From NCBI GenBank assembly GCA_023424235.1, contig JAFAEB010000407.1, positions 1 to 14,794 on the forward strand: a stretch of 14,794 bases of DNA, in the 5' to 3' direction. The notes beneath the pieces are model-generated. The model was not told the origin of the DNA and did no database searches. It was given only the letters and a program-made list of their open reading frames with translations. Source of the stretch: Bacillota bacterium. GTDB lineage: Bacteria; Bacillota; Clostridia; Lachnospirales; Lachnospiraceae. Shown in pieces: positions 14,077-14,794 of this stretch (position 1 is the stretch's first letter; every line of letters begins with the position of its first letter). The position numbers and the translations under genes were made by a program.

Positions 14077-14794
14077 GATAATGCCTCTATTGCTCGTTTC
14101 ATCATATATATCATCTCATCAAAAATATACTCAGAAACTACATATACGAAAGTTGTAAGTAACATAAGAACGATTAAACCAACAAATACTTTCAGCTGTA
14201 AACCTATTACAAACATGTTCATTTGTGGAGCAATTTTAGCTAAAATTGCTAAAATTGTACTAACTATTAAAAAAGCCGCAAATACAGGTAAAACAATTCG
14301 AAAACCGATAACAAAATAATCTCTCATAAAATCTAACATAAGTAAGTATATATTAGATTTGATATTTGCACCTCCAACAGGTATTATTTTAAATGTATCT
14401 GACAAAGCTAATATTATATAGTGATGTAAATTCGTTACTAGCATCATTAACATTACTAAATAAGAATAATAATTTGAAGTAATCGTAGTTTGTATGCTAG
14501 TAATAGGGTCGAACTCATTAACCATAGAAAAACCAATCTCCATATCCATGAATCGACCTGCAAAGGTTATAATATAATAACTGATATTAGTAAAAAAGCC
14601 TATTATTACGCCAACTAATGCTTCACTTACCAATATACTGGCATATCCTATCGTTCCCTGATAATTAATTGCACTATCAAGATTCATATTAAATAGGATG
14701 TAAGATAAAAAAAATGAGAATCCTGCTTTCACTTTTACAGGAACATTTTTTAAGTTAAAAAATGGTGCTACTAATATAAATGCTGATATCCTCA
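14073..14794 (-). CDS. fliR: Flagellar export gate protein FliR, 5' end beyond the window
   Basis: The frame is open from the right edge. Codons from 14792 read RISAFILVAPFFNLKNVPVK, a clear FliR N-terminal segment that runs into VKAGFSFFLSYILF. The GTG at 14732 is thus an internal Val codon, not the start, and only about 10-15 residues are likely missing. Several long hydrophobic helices follow, with the conserved VGVIIGF, GRFMDMEIGFSMVNEFDP and FRIVLPVFAAFL segments. FliR is a core subunit of the FliPQR export channel in the basal body. It ends in TGA (the only TGA stop among the genes here) and overlaps the flhB start. About 240 residues are visible, against a usual length of roughly 255-260. 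Confidence 0.94.
   Translation of the reverse strand, partial: RISAFILVAPFFNLKNVPVKVKAGFSFFLSYILFNMNLDSAINYQGTIGYASILVSEALVGVIIGFFTNISYYIITFAGRFMDMEIGFSMVNEFDPITSIQTTITSNYYSYLVMLMMLVTNLHHYIILALSDTFKIIPVGGANIKSNIYLLMLDFMRDYFVIGFRIVLPVFAAFLIVSTILAILAKIAPQMNMFVIGLQLKVFVGLIVLMLLTTFVYVVSEYIFDEMIYMMKRAIEALS
14230..14249. repeat. Perfect 20-bp palindrome inside fliR
   Basis: GCAATTTTAG is followed directly by its reverse complement CTAAAATTGC, and a second partial copy (CTAAAATTG) follows. It lies within codons for the Leu-Ala-Ile-Leu-Ala-Lys-Ile-Ala stretch of FliR, so codon choice for Leu/Ala/Ile in an AT-rich genome may explain it. No regulatory role is evident. Confidence 0.4.

Noticed and set aside
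14073..14732. FliR starting at the GTG at 14732
   Set aside because: The frame stays open to the window edge and encodes the typical FliR segment RISAFILVAPFF upstream of that GTG, so the GTG is an internal Val codon.

Overview
The window is an AT-rich stretch from a flagellated (or formerly flagellated) Gram-positive of the Clostridia, most like a Lachnospiraceae / Lachnoclostridium phytofermentans-type organism. This rests on low GC, AGGAGG-type ribosome sites before nearly every gene, and a gene order that matches the tail of the Bacillus/Clostridium fla-che operon (flhB-flhA-flhF-flhG-cheB-cheA-cheW-cheC-cheD-sigD). A FapA gene and small unknown genes at the end are, from memory, a Lachnospiraceae habit. 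The species itself is not provable from the window.

All real genes lie on the minus strand and are read from right to left with overlaps or short gaps, so this is part of one long transcript whose promoter lies outside the window. In transcription order: fliR (5' end cut by the window edge), flhB (interrupted), flhA, flhF, flhG, a YcgR-like PilZ gene, cheB, cheA (interrupted), cheW, cheC, cheD, a 90-aa membrane protein, the flagellar sigma factor sigD/fliA, fapA, a 105-aa unknown, and the first 29 codons of a membrane-anchored protein that runs off the left edge. No intergenic stretch exceeds 300 bases. No tRNA, rRNA, CRISPR or mobile element was seen.

The genes form one functional unit. FliR, FlhB and FlhA build the flagellar export gate. 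FlhF and FlhG set flagellar number and position. The PilZ protein probably couples c-di-GMP to motility. CheA, CheW, CheB, CheC and CheD form the chemotaxis core with methylation, deamidation and CheY-P phosphatase branches. SigD switches on late flagellar genes.

The main surprise is that two of these genes are each cut by a single in-frame stop codon with the frame otherwise intact. cheA carries TAG at 6060-6062, exactly at the P2/P3 domain boundary, with an ATG 9 nt further on. flhB carries TAA at 13588-13590, between TM2 and TM3, with no good restart. No other gene in the window looks damaged. Possible readings are recent loss of motility, a naturally split CheA, stop-codon readthrough, or base-call errors. 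A related oddity is heavy use of TAG as terminator. One of those TAG codons (flhG) is the only barrier to an in-frame FlhG-PilZ fusion.
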